Positions 11,931 to 22,852 of a DNA stretch of 64,000 nucleotides are shown here, piece by piece. This DNA comes from Chlorops oryzae. Taxonomy: Eukaryota > Arthropoda > Insecta > Diptera > Chloropidae. Numbering within the stretch: position 1 is the stretch's first letter; every line of letters starts with the position of its first letter. Location: positions 7,537,723 through 7,601,722 of the forward strand of contig CM035809.1 in the NCBI GenBank assembly GCA_020466095.1, read 5' to 3'. A program made the position numbers and the translations under genes. The notes below the pieces were generated by a model that ran no database searches, had not been told where the DNA came from, and saw nothing but the letters and a program-made list of their open reading frames with translations.

Positions 11931-12179
11931 GTAATGTTTTAGTTAAGAAGGGTTAATAATAATTATTTTAAGTTACATTTTATATAATCTGTTATGGAAT
12001 GAACGTAATTTAACTAAAATTAATTTAAGCTTAGTAAAGCTTAAATCTGTTAAGCTGTTATCTTATGCTAAGTACGGTTCATTTAATTCAAGTAAAATTA
12101 AGTTAAGTTAGTGTGAGATAAGTAATCTTATGCTATGTTAAGTACGTTTAATTTAATTTGAGTTAAATTAAGTTAAGTT

Positions 12180-12838
12180 TAGTAACGTTAAGTTAAGTTA
12201 AGTTGAGTTGAGTTAAGTTAAGTTAAATTTTCTTCTCGATTGGTTAATCCCTGGTAATTTGCAATTTAGGCAGGCCGACAAAACCGCACGTCAGGCTTTG
12301 AGTACCCTGTTAATTTAACTTAAGTTAAGTTAAGTTAAGTTAAGTTAAGTTAAGTTAAGTTAAGTTAAGTTAAGTTAAGTTAAGTTAAGTCAAGTTAAGT
12401 TAAGTTAAGTTAAGTTAAGTTAAGTTAAGTTAAGGTCAGTTTAGTTAAGTTAAGTGAAGTTCAGTCAAGTAAAGTAAAATTAAGTTAAGTAAAGGTCAGT
12501 TAAGTTAAGTAAGATGAGTTAAATAAAGTTTACTTAAGTTATCTTTAACAAAAAACTATAAGAATTTACGTAGCTCTATTCAAGTTAAGTTAAGTAAAGT
12601 TAGGTTAAGGTCATTTAAGTTAAGCAAAGTGAAGTTAAGTGAAGTTAAGTTAAGTTCAGTGAAGTAAAGTGAAGTTAAGTTAAGTTCAGTTAAGTTAAGT
12701 GAGGTTAAGTTAAGTTAAATGAAGTTTAGTTAAGTTATATTTAATAAAAAATTATAAGAACTTACGTAACCCTATTCAAGTTAAGTTGAGTTAAGTTAAG
12801 TTATGTGTATTGAAGCACGGTTAAATAAGGTTAAATGA
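12180..12838. repeat. (TTAAG)n pentamer array with a 196-bp higher-order repeat
   Basis: The pentamer TTAAG is near perfect at about 12313-12433 and degenerate elsewhere; loose related repeats begin near 11930. A non-repeat interruption lies at 12232-12312. Within the degenerate part a longer block, containing TTATAAGAACTTACGTA-like sequence and CCTATTCAAGTTAAG, occurs twice, from 12535 and from 12731. That is a 196-bp period and shows a higher-order unit. A second TTAAG array lies at 26905-27030. Confidence 0.9.
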
Positions 12839-15088
12839 CGTCAGCTAACGCTTAGTAACTTTAAATCGACGGTAACAGCAACTAAATCCCGTTGCCCCCT
12901 TATTTTGATGGCTCTCTATCAATTTACATAAATGGCTTCTCCTTCAAATATTTAAATCCCTTTGGGGGTATTCATTCATCCCCTAATGCCTTTGACGTGC
13001 TTCAAGCTAATTATGGCTTCTACGCAAAATATGTAAATATGTATGTATGTATATGTCCATACGATTGAAGCCTTGAATTTATTATTAATTAGTTAATGGC
13101 GCTGCAGATATTCGATTTGAAAAGTACTTTGGCTTAAATAGGAGCGAAAGGGTTAAAGAACTTATGCAACTTTTTTGTCTCTTTTGAAGCTTAGACATAA
13201 ATACATTGAAATATGGATAAATTTTTATGTAAAGCCTTTTGCCGTTTTGTATTTCAATGCCTTTTCAAATCTTGCTGATTTCCTTGCACTGACCTTTCTC
13301 GGCCAAGCTCGTGATTATGCCGATTTGTTTAGCTGGAATAGTCCAAATGGCCCCTCATCAAAATCGCTTTATTTTCTTTGCCTCTATTTTCTTTCTTTCT
13401 TGTTTTTCTTTCTCTCTTTTTTTTGTAGTTGTTATTTTTTCTTCATTTTCTGTTTTCTTGATTTATGCGCTCTTAACCTAAAGTAGCTTTAAAGCGTAGC
13501 TGCAGCATAAATCATCTTTCGAAGTGAATGCTGCTTAGTAATTTAATTAAAATTTACTGCTTGACCTAAAGTAAAATTATAAATTTTATGGGAATTTCTT
13601 AGTCAAAGTCGTTCGTTGAATATAATATAATGCATAATAAATTGATATTAGCTTTAAAAACAGCTACTCAGCAGTTCTTAACCCCACAATAGCAAGTTCA
13701 AAAGTTGCTTTACAGCTCGTTAAGCCTTTTAAGGCTTCATGTATTCATGGAAATATATACGAATGGGAGTGTATGCATGAATGTGCCAGCATAATTGTAA
13801 GATACTTTCAAAATTTTCATGTCTGACTTTGAACTTTAATGATACGGACACGAAAGCATGTTAGCATTAAATCAAATATTAATTTCCATAGATAAATATT
13901 GAAATTTTAAATTAAAATCAATTCGATTTCGAATTCAATTTCGCTTCGACAGTCGATGGCTTTGTTGTTGTTGTTGTTGTTGTTGCTGTTGTTTTTCTTA
14001 ATAGAACTGCCGCTTCGTAGTGATTTAGACTCGAGTTCGAATGCATTATTCATAATTGAATCGATGTCATTCGTGGGCAGAGAGTAGAGTAGAGTCTTTA
14101 TATTGAGAGCAAGCAAGGTTAATATTTTCACATCGAAATGAAAAGAGTTTTTTGCATTATTAACCTTTTCCTCTGTTCGATTGTTTGCCTTTTCTAAATT
14201 AAATTGAAATCAGTTTACATTTTCATTTGCAATTAATTCTTCTGAGAAAATTGTTATATTTCGGTTCCATTTTACAAAAGCTGCTGTGAATAGTGATGGG
14301 AATGATTTATCGGTTTTGTTTGATAAATTTCGATATATTCTAATTTTTACTCGACAAGATATTTCGGTTAAAAAAGAATCTGTGTGTTAGCAAGAGGCAA
14401 ATAATCTCTCGACAACTATTTTCCCATGCGTTCCGTGGTATCCAACAAAAGGAGGTTCGTGTCAATAGCGACTAGCAGTAAAATTTTTATACAGATTATT
14501 CCGTACTAAAGTGCTTTTCTTTATAGGGTTGGTAGACGCGGTCATTTCGAACAAAAGATCTTATGGGAAGGGGATCTTACATGTAACCCTGAGGAGTTAC
14601 AATGGAAAGTAAAAACTTTATATGAGTCTGAGAAATAATTTTTTTTTACACCTTAACGTTGCATATCAGAAAGTTTTGAAATTTTCTTTACATATTTTGA
14701 CTTTGAGATCCATTTTGATATGAAAAAGGTCTTATTATCTCTAACCGTAGTACATATGTCACACCTTAATAGCATAATAGGATGAATTCCATTAAAAATG
14801 ATGGAGCTTTGAGGCAAGCCAAAGCCCCTTCATATATCAATGATGTAAGATGCTTATATAGAGTGTAGTCTTTTGGGCAATATTTTTTACGTAATAATAA
14901 TCAGGACCATATTTAGTGATGATTTCGGAGTCTCCAGTGCCCTCCGAAGAGCGAGGGACCACAAAGGACCATGAGAAAGTACGAGTCGTAGTTGCAGTAT
15001 ATGATTTTGCAATACCCAATACCTTTCGGAAATAATTCAATGAAAGTGTACTTGGCTATAACATCAAGAGTATTATGTTTAGGGAAAG
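12839..15088. other. Unannotated intergenic sequence with a GTT microsatellite
   Basis: A GTT trinucleotide run lies at about 13962-13997, and a T-rich tract at 13375-13460 makes a false Phe/Leu-rich frame. Two isolated motifs, AAAGGGTTAA near 13146 and 15083, look like single TTAA-element ends without secure partners. No gene is supported. Confidence 0.4.
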
Positions 15089-15466
15089 GGTTAAAATAAG
15101 CCGAAAATCATCGGTTCGGGAAATTCTTAAACTGAAAAAATTTTTTAACGCGTGCTCCCACTTCTATTGGAATTTTTTACGATTTAGGGTCAAAATTTGC
15201 ACAATAAAAAGTTAGTGGTGGTTAACTAACTCATATTAGAGATGGTATCGATACTAATTTCATAAGAATATCGACTTTGATTTTTTTTTTATTTTTGGCC
15301 CATGGGAGCGACCACAGTGCATGCTTGCAGGCAAAAATTAAACCCCGAACCTTTACAAAATGGGATTCGGTTTTCGGCTCGGTTCAAACATTTGTAAAAA
15401 AAACTTCGGTTCGGTTCATCAGCAGATAAAAGCTGTTTTCCGGTTCAAATCCGGTTCACGTCCCTG
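15089..15466 (-). mobile_element. hAT-like MITE, GAACCGG family, copy 1 (truncated)
   Basis: Read on the minus strand from 15466, the copy begins CAGGGACGTGAACCGG. It continues through GAACCGAACCGAAG-type repeats, a GGTCGCTCCCATGGGCC block, ATTAGTATCGATACC and TTTTTATTGTGCAAATTTT, and breaks off near 15089. The same order of blocks occurs in direct sense at 46156-46637, so these are two members of one family in opposite orientations. CAGGGA-type ends are frequent in hAT elements. No coding sequence. Confidence 0.7.
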
Positions 15467-15623
15467 CTTTTAATGCTTTAGCTAACATCCTATGTTATAG
15501 AATGAAGGCCTGTCCATACTCATGTATATAAGTAGGTATGTATTTTTAACTCGAAGTATGATATTGATGATTTATGGCTAGTAAAATCTAAGAACAAAAT
15601 TATTTCAAAACTGATTGGCTTTA

Positions 15624-15900
15624 TCGATATATCAAGCAATATATGGACCATTTACTTTGAAAGTGGTGTACCTCCATTTTGCTATTTCTCGGTTGTGAGC
15701 GCCTTTAAGGGGCAATTGAAGGCCATGGGTTAATTTAGTTTTTGGATTCTAGTTAAGCTATCCATTCTAAAGACTTCACAGTTTTGCTGGGTGGTGGCAG
15801 GTATTCTGTAATGGACATGCACCATCTAATAACTCGAAATAGAAAAATGAAGTAACACCACTTTCAAAGTAAGCGGTAGATATCTTATCGATATATATTT
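15624..15900. mobile_element. Palindromic MITE
   Basis: Left arm TTACTTTGAAAGTGGTGT followed by ACCTCCATTTTGCTATTTC (about 15652-15690) is mirrored on the right by GAAATAG, AAAATGAAG and ACACCACTTTCAAAGTAA (about 15838-15880). The arms are about 40 bp with few mismatches. ATCGATATAT lies just outside each arm. This is a long-stem, non-coding inverted-repeat element of about 240-280 bp; the exact ends and superfamily are unresolved. Confidence 0.6.
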
Positions 15901-17306
15901 AAAATTGTTTCCATCTCTAGGAAACTAAAATTTGCATGTCTATTAAAAAACGGCATTATTGCTTCTGAAACTCATTTCCAACTGTCTCAATACAAATGAA
16001 ATCAGAGAGCTTTGACGGTGCTCCTGATGCGAACTCCAGCGCTGGCAACCTTTCGATAAGCTTCTCTTCTTCTTCTCTGACATGTTTGCCGATATGACAG
16101 TTTGTCGGAAATTTTAATAAAGTATAAATAAATGTACATGTATGTACGTGTGTATGCGCCTGTAGCGAACGACATTTGCCAAAAAATCAATTTCAGGTAA
16201 TCCTCAACAATATTCTCATTTATAATTGGCATTGCATGTTCTCGTTTTCGTGCATAATTGTGACATATGTACATTATTTTAATTAAGCCCAAGGAGACAC
16301 GTGTCGAAAAATCGAATAACGAGAGATGAAAAGACACGCAACACACTCGCTTTCACATACAGCGATGTACATACATATGCCATAAAGATTCTAACTTTAT
16401 TTCTTGTGTGAATTTTAGATGTCCTCGAAATAGAGTTCTCACTGTAGAGGATTTGAGAAATACGAGTAGAACTGGAACTTCATTTAAATAAATTAATAAA
16501 ATTTCAAAAGATACAACCCAATAAAATGTTCGAGTGTCAACAGCATTTTCAAGATAACCTAATTTTGTATTTTAATCTTTTTTGGCTCCTTAAATTTATT
16601 TTCAGTATATTCTTTTTTTTAGTATCTTCTCATTTAAGTTTTTATGAATAAAAGATGCCGAACGAAATTTGCCTTCAAATGGTCAATAGCGAATTTCCAC
16701 TTAAAAGCTGAAAATTGAATTCAAAACGACGAGCAAAAAAGAAAAACAACAAAAAAAAAATCATCATAAAAACAACAAGTAAAATTAATATCAGTAAGAA
16801 GATGAGAAGGAAAAATAAAGAAAGGAGAAAAAAAAGAATGAATATAATTAAGACTGAAAGTAGATAACAATCACGTAATAAAACTGAAGAAAAGGAAGCG
16901 AAGAAAATAAACAAAAAATGCTGATGAGGTAAATTCAATTTCGAAAAGAGTAAACGAATTGAAAAGGAAAAGAAAAAGGAAAGTAGAAGAAATAATCGGG
17001 ATAAAGAGATATTAAAGAGAAAATTAAGTTCTCTAATAAAGTCAGTTAGTGAGGGCTTAGAAAAGGGGGAGTTATGTGGCTGCAAAAATCCTCTGCGGAA
17101 CCAAAAAGGACCAAAAAGAGAAATGGTCCCGATATGTACCTTTGTAATGTCTGAAACCGCTCACGAAGTAAGTTTTTTTACTAAGAAATCTTTAGTCTAG
17201 GATAAGATCTCTCAAGAGCACATTCCTCACTGGCTAGACACAACTTTTTTCGCCTCACAACTAGTTGATATCTCTGCAAATGTGTACCTACTAGGGGACG
17301 TTCAAG
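15901..17306. other. Unannotated sequence with an A/purine-rich tract
   Basis: The plus strand is A- and purine-rich at about 16730-17050, giving a false Leu/Phe-rich frame on the minus strand. No gene or element ends are seen. Confidence 0.4.
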
Positions 17307-17457
17307 TACAGTGTACTCTCTCCTTTTTAAATGGACGCTGTTTGGCAATGCTCTAGTGTTCCTGGTTCTCAAATAGTTTGGTCTTAAGTGGACATCTCTC
17401 TTAAGCGGACAAGTTTTCCGGTCCCATAGCTGTCCGCTTAAGACAGAGTACACTATA
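17307..17457. mobile_element. TA-flanked MITE (pogo/Tigger-like)
   Basis: The left end TACAGTGTACTCTCTC and inverted right end TATAGTGTACTCTGTC bound a 151-bp element flanked by TA. The right half contains three CTTAAG-GGAC-type subterminal repeats (near 17391, 17401 and 17433). These ends resemble pogo/Tigger-type termini. No coding capacity. Confidence 0.65.
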
Positions 17458-17823
17458 TTGGGTAACGCAATTTGTTGGGGGAGCTCTTGTAAAACGGTTC
17501 GATGCGTTACCAGGGCTGATACAGAAAAAAGCTACGGTCTGTGACATGGAGGGAGGGGGCTCAAAAATCTTCAGAAATTGCGCTAAGTGTTACGGGACCT
17601 CTATTTAAGTTACATACTATGGAAGTGGTTTTAGTAGGCCCGATTTGGGTGTTGACATGCCGGGTTAATGTCCAGAGCGGCACTGTGAGGGGAACAAGTT
17701 TAAAATAAACATTCGAAAACAGTAACCCATTAGTGCTATTATAAGAGCTGTAAATACTGTTTTTAGGCTAAGACTCAAGGAAAAGCTGGATCACGCCCTG
17801 AATTTTAGGCAATAAAAATCTAT

Positions 17824-18050
17824 CAGCCCGATTCTGAATATTCCCGGGAACGAATTCCTGGGGAATTTAATTTCTTCGAGGGTAAACTTCTTCTTTCTAA
17901 ACTATTTGGGAGAAGAAATTTGATGGGAAATGGGTATTTGACCCATACCCATAATTTTCCTTAATTTATCTATTTCAAAAAGGAGAATTTTACTCTCGAG
18001 AAAAAGTAAAATCCCCGGAATTCGTTCCCCGGAATATTCAGAATCGGCTG
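17824..18050. mobile_element. Palindromic MITE with about 40-bp inverted ends
   Basis: The left end CAGCCCGATTCTGAATATTC and inverted right end CAGCCGATTCTGAATATTCC differ by one C. The match continues through GGGAACGAATTCC and GGGGA, so the arms are about 40 bp. The 227-bp element is flanked on both sides by TAT, possibly a 3-bp target duplication. PIF/Harbinger elements use 3-bp targets, but TAT is not their usual TWA, so the class is a guess. The centre contains GGGTATTTGACCCATACCC. Confidence 0.7.
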
Positions 18051-19532
18051 TATATATCGTGACCATTTCCTCATGTCTCTTTGTCGAATTTCAAAGGGCA
18101 TCTCAACCCGCAAAAGAACCTCCTCCGTACGACCTTGTCTCTTCCTTTCTCAGACATCAATCTCCGAGAAGATTTGTCCCATGCACAGTAGCTTACTTAG
18201 TGCCTTTTCTCTGCTACTCGCCGCATAGTGCCGCCAAGGTAGTCTACACTGTCTTAATAAAACTTGGTACTTAAAAATTGTACAAAAAAAAAAGGAGAGA
18301 ATAAATTCATTCACAGCCTTTGGTAATCGTCTTAGCTCAAATTAAACAACGGCCGACTGACGACAGCTTCTAGCGTTTATGGCTCCATACGACACTGGAG
18401 CCTTAGACGTGTTATTAAGACTGCTCCACACACACACACACATACGAACACGCAGAACACTCCTCGTAAAATGTGTCCAACAATGTTGTTGTCTTGTTTC
18501 TCTCCCTCGTAGGTGTTTTCGGATTTTTTTTTTTTCATTTTTTATTCTCCCCTTTTTTTCTCCTTTTCCCTTGCTCCCCGCATTTTTATGTTCGCCTCAT
18601 AAAATTACATTTTATTGCAAATGCAAATAATATTACTTCTTCGCAGTTTTATTGCTGGAGTTTTGCGCGTTTGTTGTGTGCAAGTCTGTGCATGTTGGAA
18701 TACATTTATTTATTTACACGTATTATTTTCTCATATGATAAGTGTGAATATGTTTATGGCTTCTCTTATTTTCTTTATTTTTTATTTCTTTTATAAATAT
18801 GTATATACGGGATCTCTTGGGCTATTTTAAATTATAACGCTACTCGCTGTCACTTTGAAATGTAGATGAGGCTTACACATCACAGACGAGCACCTCTCAT
18901 GAGATATGCACATATTCATATTCGTCTTATTGGGACAAGCCATAAAAGAGATTTTATTACCAATTTAAATTCAAACGATTAAAAGACCTCACAGTGCTCT
19001 GAATAAGTCATTTCACAATTCATAAAAAAAAAATAACAAAATTATTTTAAAAATAAATAAAACAAAATAAAACAAAATAAACAGATTAAATTACAGAAAT
19101 TTCTTTAAGCTTACGTCTGGGAACGACTTTTAATGCGACGGCTTATTTTTCGTTAATGGAAATTCTGCTAATTTGAATTTACTGTCATTTAAGAGAATGT
19201 TAAAGAACTACTTAAACAAGTTGTGACCCTCCACATTAGCGTTAACGGAAATTTTTGTTAATTTTTGTTTTGTTTTTGTTTTTGAATTTAAGTCACAAGC
19301 AGTGATGGGAAAATTTTCTGAAATAAGATAAAATCTATAATTTGATCTTTCGAATGGACCTTCGGATTTATTCCTTAATTAACATTTATCAGTCAGCAAG
19401 TGTGATTCCTCTTCCATTATCAATTGTACTTAATTAAGGACATCTTTGTGATCTCCTCAAAAGTTTCCCATCTCAAGTAGTGACTATGGGCGAACAGCTC
19501 TTTTGAACGATCACACTACCAGGCCCCTGGAA
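18051..19532. other. Unannotated sequence with CA microsatellite and T-rich tracts
   Basis: A short CA run lies at about 18428-18443, a T-rich tract at 18520-18590, and AAAATAAAACA repeats at 19020-19085. At about 19301-19475, GTGATGGGAAAA and an inverted GAGATGGGAAAC-like end may mark an old hAT-like MITE, weakly supported. No gene is seen. Confidence 0.4.
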
Positions 19533-20163
19533 TAGGTTAGGTTAGGTTAGGTTAGGTTAGGTTAGGTTAGGTTAGGTTAGGTTAGGTTAGGTTAGGTTAG
19601 GTTAGGTTAGGTTAGGTTAGGTTAGGTTAGGTTAGGTTAGGTTAGGTTAGGTTAGGTTAGGTTAGGTTAGGTTAGGTTAGGTTAGGTTAGGTTAGGTTAG
19701 GTTGTTAGGTTAGGTTAGGTTAGGTTAGGTTAGGTTAGGTTAGGTTAGGTTAGGTTAGGTTAGGTTAGGTTAGGTTAGGTTAGGTTAGGTTAGGTTAGGT
19801 TAGGTTAGGTTAGGTTAGGTTAGGTTAGGTTAGGTTAGGTTAGGTTAGGTTAGGTTAGGTTAGGTTAGGTTAGGTTAGGTTAGGTTAGGTTAGGTTAGGT
19901 TAGGTTAGGTTAGGTTAGGTTAGGTTAGGTTAGGTTAGGTTAGGTTAGGTTAGGTTAGGTTAGGTTAGGTTAGGTTAGGTTAGGTTAGGTTAGGTTAGGT
20001 TAGGTTAGGTTAGGTTAGTTAGTTAGGTTAGGTTAGGTTAGGTTAGGTTAGGTTAGGTTAGGTTAGGTAAGGTTAGGTAAGGTTAGGTTAGGTAAGGTTA
20101 AGTTAGGTTAGGTTAGGTTACGTTAGGTTAGGTTAGGTTAGGTTTAGGTTAGTTTAGGTTAGT
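19533..20163. repeat. (TTAGG)n array, about 126 units
   Basis: About 630 bp of the pentamer TTAGG in tandem. It is nearly perfect from 19533 to about 20015 with one phase slip near 19702. It becomes degenerate toward the right end (TTAGTTAG near 20018, then GGTAAGG and GTTTAGG variants). The degenerate end runs directly into the 3' end of the SINE at 20162-20290. TTAGG is the ancestral arthropod telomere repeat but is known to be absent from dipteran telomeres. Here the array occupies the SINE tail, so an expanded tail is the simplest reading. Confidence 0.95.
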
Positions 20164-20290
20164 GTGGCAGTCACAATTGAGGGTGGCACACTTATGCCTC
20201 ACATGGTATCGTTGTGATGCCAGAAACAGATAAAAACTACACACCTAACATGGGAGTTGAACCCAGTCCTTACCTCTTACTTGACCACCG
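20162..20290 (-). mobile_element. tRNA-derived SINE with (TTAGG)n tail
   Basis: On the minus strand a partial tRNA-like head carries a B box at the complement of 20253-20264 (GGGTTCAACTCC). It is followed by a short middle and the shared 3' domain: GGCATCACAACG, CATGTGAGGCATAAGTGTG and GACTGCCACAC. The element then passes into ACTAACCTAAACTAACC and the complement of the TTAGG array. The body aligns with the SINEs at 33177 and 34830. The A-box half of the head is poor, so it may be 5' truncated. Confidence 0.7.
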
Positions 20291-21534
20291 ATTTTTATTT
20301 CAAACAAATCTGAACAAAAAAATCCTTGAGTCCTATCAGAAGACGCCCCAAAGAGAATTTGACGCTACCTAATTAATAATTTCTTTGACGCATGAAGGTA
20401 GTGAGCTCTTCAGATCCCCCAACAGCTTCAAAAATTTTAAGCAGAACAGACCGACAGAATATAAATTTCAATTAATTGATAGTCAATATAAAAGTAATGA
20501 TGACTGCTAAGTAATCCTTAAATAATAACGACTGTTTTGACTTAATCAAAAAATCGAAATTATTTAATAATTAATCACAAAATATTTCCGAATAACTTGA
20601 TATTATTTTCAATTAATTTTTGTATTTCAATTAATTTTTATTTGAAATAAATTAATCAAAAACTCTGAATAATTAAACAAATATTCCAAAAATAGTTAGA
20701 ATTTAATTAAAATTAAGTTTTCTTTTTTAGTTTTAAACATTTTTTGACTTTTAATCGATTTCAATTAAAATTAATTAAAATGTACTTATAAAAAAATGGT
20801 TCAAAATATTTTTAATTTAATCGGGATTATTTTTTGATTAATTATTTTTTATAACTAAGATTTTTTTATAAACTACGATTTTTTTTCAAATTATTAGTGA
20901 TTGAATTGAATAAAAAAAAAAAAATATTAAAAACAAATAAATTGAAATACTTTATTAATCTTAATTTAATCTTAGCAGATCTGCAGAAGAACAACCAATG
21001 ACAAAAAACCTGAATAACCTAAAGGAATAACCGCATTTCATAAAAAATATTTCGATATTTTTTATTTCGATTTTTTCCTTCCCTATCCACAATCCCCATA
21101 CACCTCTGGGAGCAGTCCAAATTTAGCTCATTGACTAAATTGCCAGTAAAACTTGATGTGAAAAAAAAAAACTTTAATTGCTTCGATAGAAAACAAAAAG
21201 TCTATAGTTTAATGACCAGAGCTCACACATTAAATAATCGTAAAGAAAAGCACAGAGAAAAAGCACAAAAACACGAAGGAAAAGCACATAAAAACAAAAT
21301 CTGATAACCATTTATTTTGTTTTTATATTGATATTCGTTGGTACTTTGAACCAGCGTCTCTGCTGAGTCGGTCTTTTATTATTCAATGGCTTGAGGCCTT
21401 CAAAAGCTGAACCAAAGCAGTCGAGAAAAAAACAAAAAACTGATAATGAGAGCACTGGAATTCGTAGATAAGATATGCTTAAGTTTTATTTAAGTCACTG
21501 GAACATGGTCTGTATTGGAGGCCCGAGGTCAGTG
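20291..21534. other. Very AT-rich unannotated sequence
   Basis: Region 20450-20960 is dominated by AATTAATT/TTAAT motifs without clear periodicity. Around 21240-21300 AAAGCACA recurs several times. No gene; the end is the 5' flank of the first tRNA-Tyr. Confidence 0.45.
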
Positions 21535-21624
21535 CCTTCGATAGCTCAGTTGGTAGAGCGGTGGACTGTAGAAGGAAAAAATATAGAAATCCATAGGTCG
21601 CTGGTTCAAATCCGGCTCGAAGGA
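21535..21624 (+). tRNA. tRNA-Tyr (GTA), intron-containing, copy 1
   Basis: The gene folds as a complete cloverleaf. Acceptor arms are CCTTCGA and TCGAAGG with discriminator A. The D arm is GCTC/GAGC. The anticodon stem GTGGA/TCCAT carries loop CTGTAG-A, giving anticodon GTA. The T arm is GCTGG/CCGGC around TTCAAAT. A 17-nt intron (21572-21588) lies at the canonical site one base 3' of the anticodon, as in nearly all eukaryotic tRNA-Tyr genes. Box A (TAGCTCAGTTGG) and box B (GGTTCAAATCC) are intact. A run of nine T at 21630-21638 is the Pol III terminator. The mature sequence matches the fly tRNA-Tyr form. Confidence 0.98.
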
Positions 21625-21629
21625 GGGAA

Positions 21630-21638
21630 TTTTTTTTT
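21630..21638 (+). terminator. Pol III terminator of tRNA-Tyr copy 1
   Basis: Nine consecutive T residues begin 5 nt after the discriminator base. Confidence 0.85.
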
Positions 21639-22333
21639 ACTTATAGCAGGGTGTTTTCTATCATTGTCCTATCAGCCTAAATAACTACTGTCGATTAAGC
21701 CCGCGTTTTTGATATAGAGGGTGGGCTCACTAATAACGATTGATGATTTTCGGTTTTACCATTGTGAGTCAAAGTTCCTGAAGCACTTCTAAGCTAAAAT
21801 CTTGACCTGTATTTTGGAAAAAGGGTAAAATATACTCAAACAAGGGAAGGTTTCCCTCTGTTCCCGTTTTTATGATTAACATCTATTGTCATATTAGAGG
21901 TTTCTTAGAACTTTGGTATCACCAATAAAAGGCGGATATAAAGGCGTGGCTGTGGGAGAATCACCATTATTTTCAGGGTTATATGTACCTATTAATGTAG
22001 GCGTCTATTCTATTACCGTAAGATTTATAGAATCAAGCCAATAGGATCTTGTTGAGGGACGACTTACCCAATTTCGACTTCGATTTTTAATTTCTTTAGA
22101 AGGAGATCAGTCTACAGGAAGAACGATAGATGAGATAAACATGGTTTAATCAACTTGGTTTCGATATTCATAAAAACATATGTTTATCCATATATCCAAA
22201 CCTGAGACATAACTGTTATAAGATCCCTTTAAATCAGATATACCAGGCTTGAGCTGGGTATGAAAATTCAAAAGCTTTGTTTCGGTTTATGTTAATTTGG
22301 TAAAATAGGTTTCGGGTCAGGGTCTGGGATATG

Positions 22334-22423
22334 CCTTCGATAGCTCAGTTGGTAGAGCGGTGGACTGTAGAAGGGCAATATGTGGAAATCCATAGGTCGC
22401 TGGTTCAAATCCGGCTCGAAGGA
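22334..22423 (+). tRNA. tRNA-Tyr (GTA), intron-containing, copy 2
   Basis: Exon sequence is identical to copy 1, with the same cloverleaf and boxes A and B. The 17-nt intron (22371-22387) is different in sequence. A run of eleven T at 22429-22439 terminates transcription. It is the middle gene of the three-gene duplication. Confidence 0.98.
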
Positions 22424-22428
22424 GGGAG

Positions 22429-22439
22429 TTTTTTTTTTT
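22429..22439 (+). terminator. Pol III terminator of tRNA-Tyr copy 2
   Basis: Eleven consecutive T residues a few bases after the tRNA 3' end. Confidence 0.85.
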
Positions 22440-22652
22440 AACTCTATTGTAATATGACGTATTTTCTATTACTACGTTCTATTGATACGTTTAGGCCCGT
22501 TTTCTCATCCTACTTTTAAGCTCTATCTGCCAGTTAAATTTCAATTTCTTTGACTTATTAATCACGTTTGTATGAAATTATCATCAAGATAAATTAAGTT
22601 CCGGATAAAAAGAGATGATAAAATGGTCGATTAAGCTCAAATCTTTCCTACA

Positions 22653-22852
22653 GGGTAGGTTGGTTGAAGTGGCTGACACTTAGGCCGTTAATCGGCCCAT
22701 TGTGATACCAAGGAGGTTTTCATGTGTTTGTGTGAGTTGTTGCCTTTTTATGTAGTGTGCCCCTAACATGCGATTTTGAAAAACCAGTGCTAGGCTTGGA
22801 ACATTAGACTCCGTTTAGCCTGTGCCCGGCATCGATCCTCGGACACTGAGCC
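22653..22852 (-). mobile_element. SINE, 5'-truncated, inserted between tRNA-Tyr copies 2 and 3
   Basis: On the minus strand the end of a tRNA-like head (degenerate B box, complement of about 22828-22840) is followed by the middle block CCTAGCACTGG...CATGTTAGGGGCACAC. The 3' domain TTGGTATCACAATGGGCC and GTCAGCCACTTCAACC follows, then an ACCAACC tail. It is very similar to the full-length copy at 24996-25243 but lacks the A-box half. It is absent from the equivalent interval after tRNA copy 1. Confidence 0.8.

Noticed and set aside
19533..20163. TTAGG array as a true telomere or telomere scar
   Set aside because: It is interstitial, abuts a SINE 3' end and lies in fly-type DNA; tail expansion is simpler, though a scar is not excluded.
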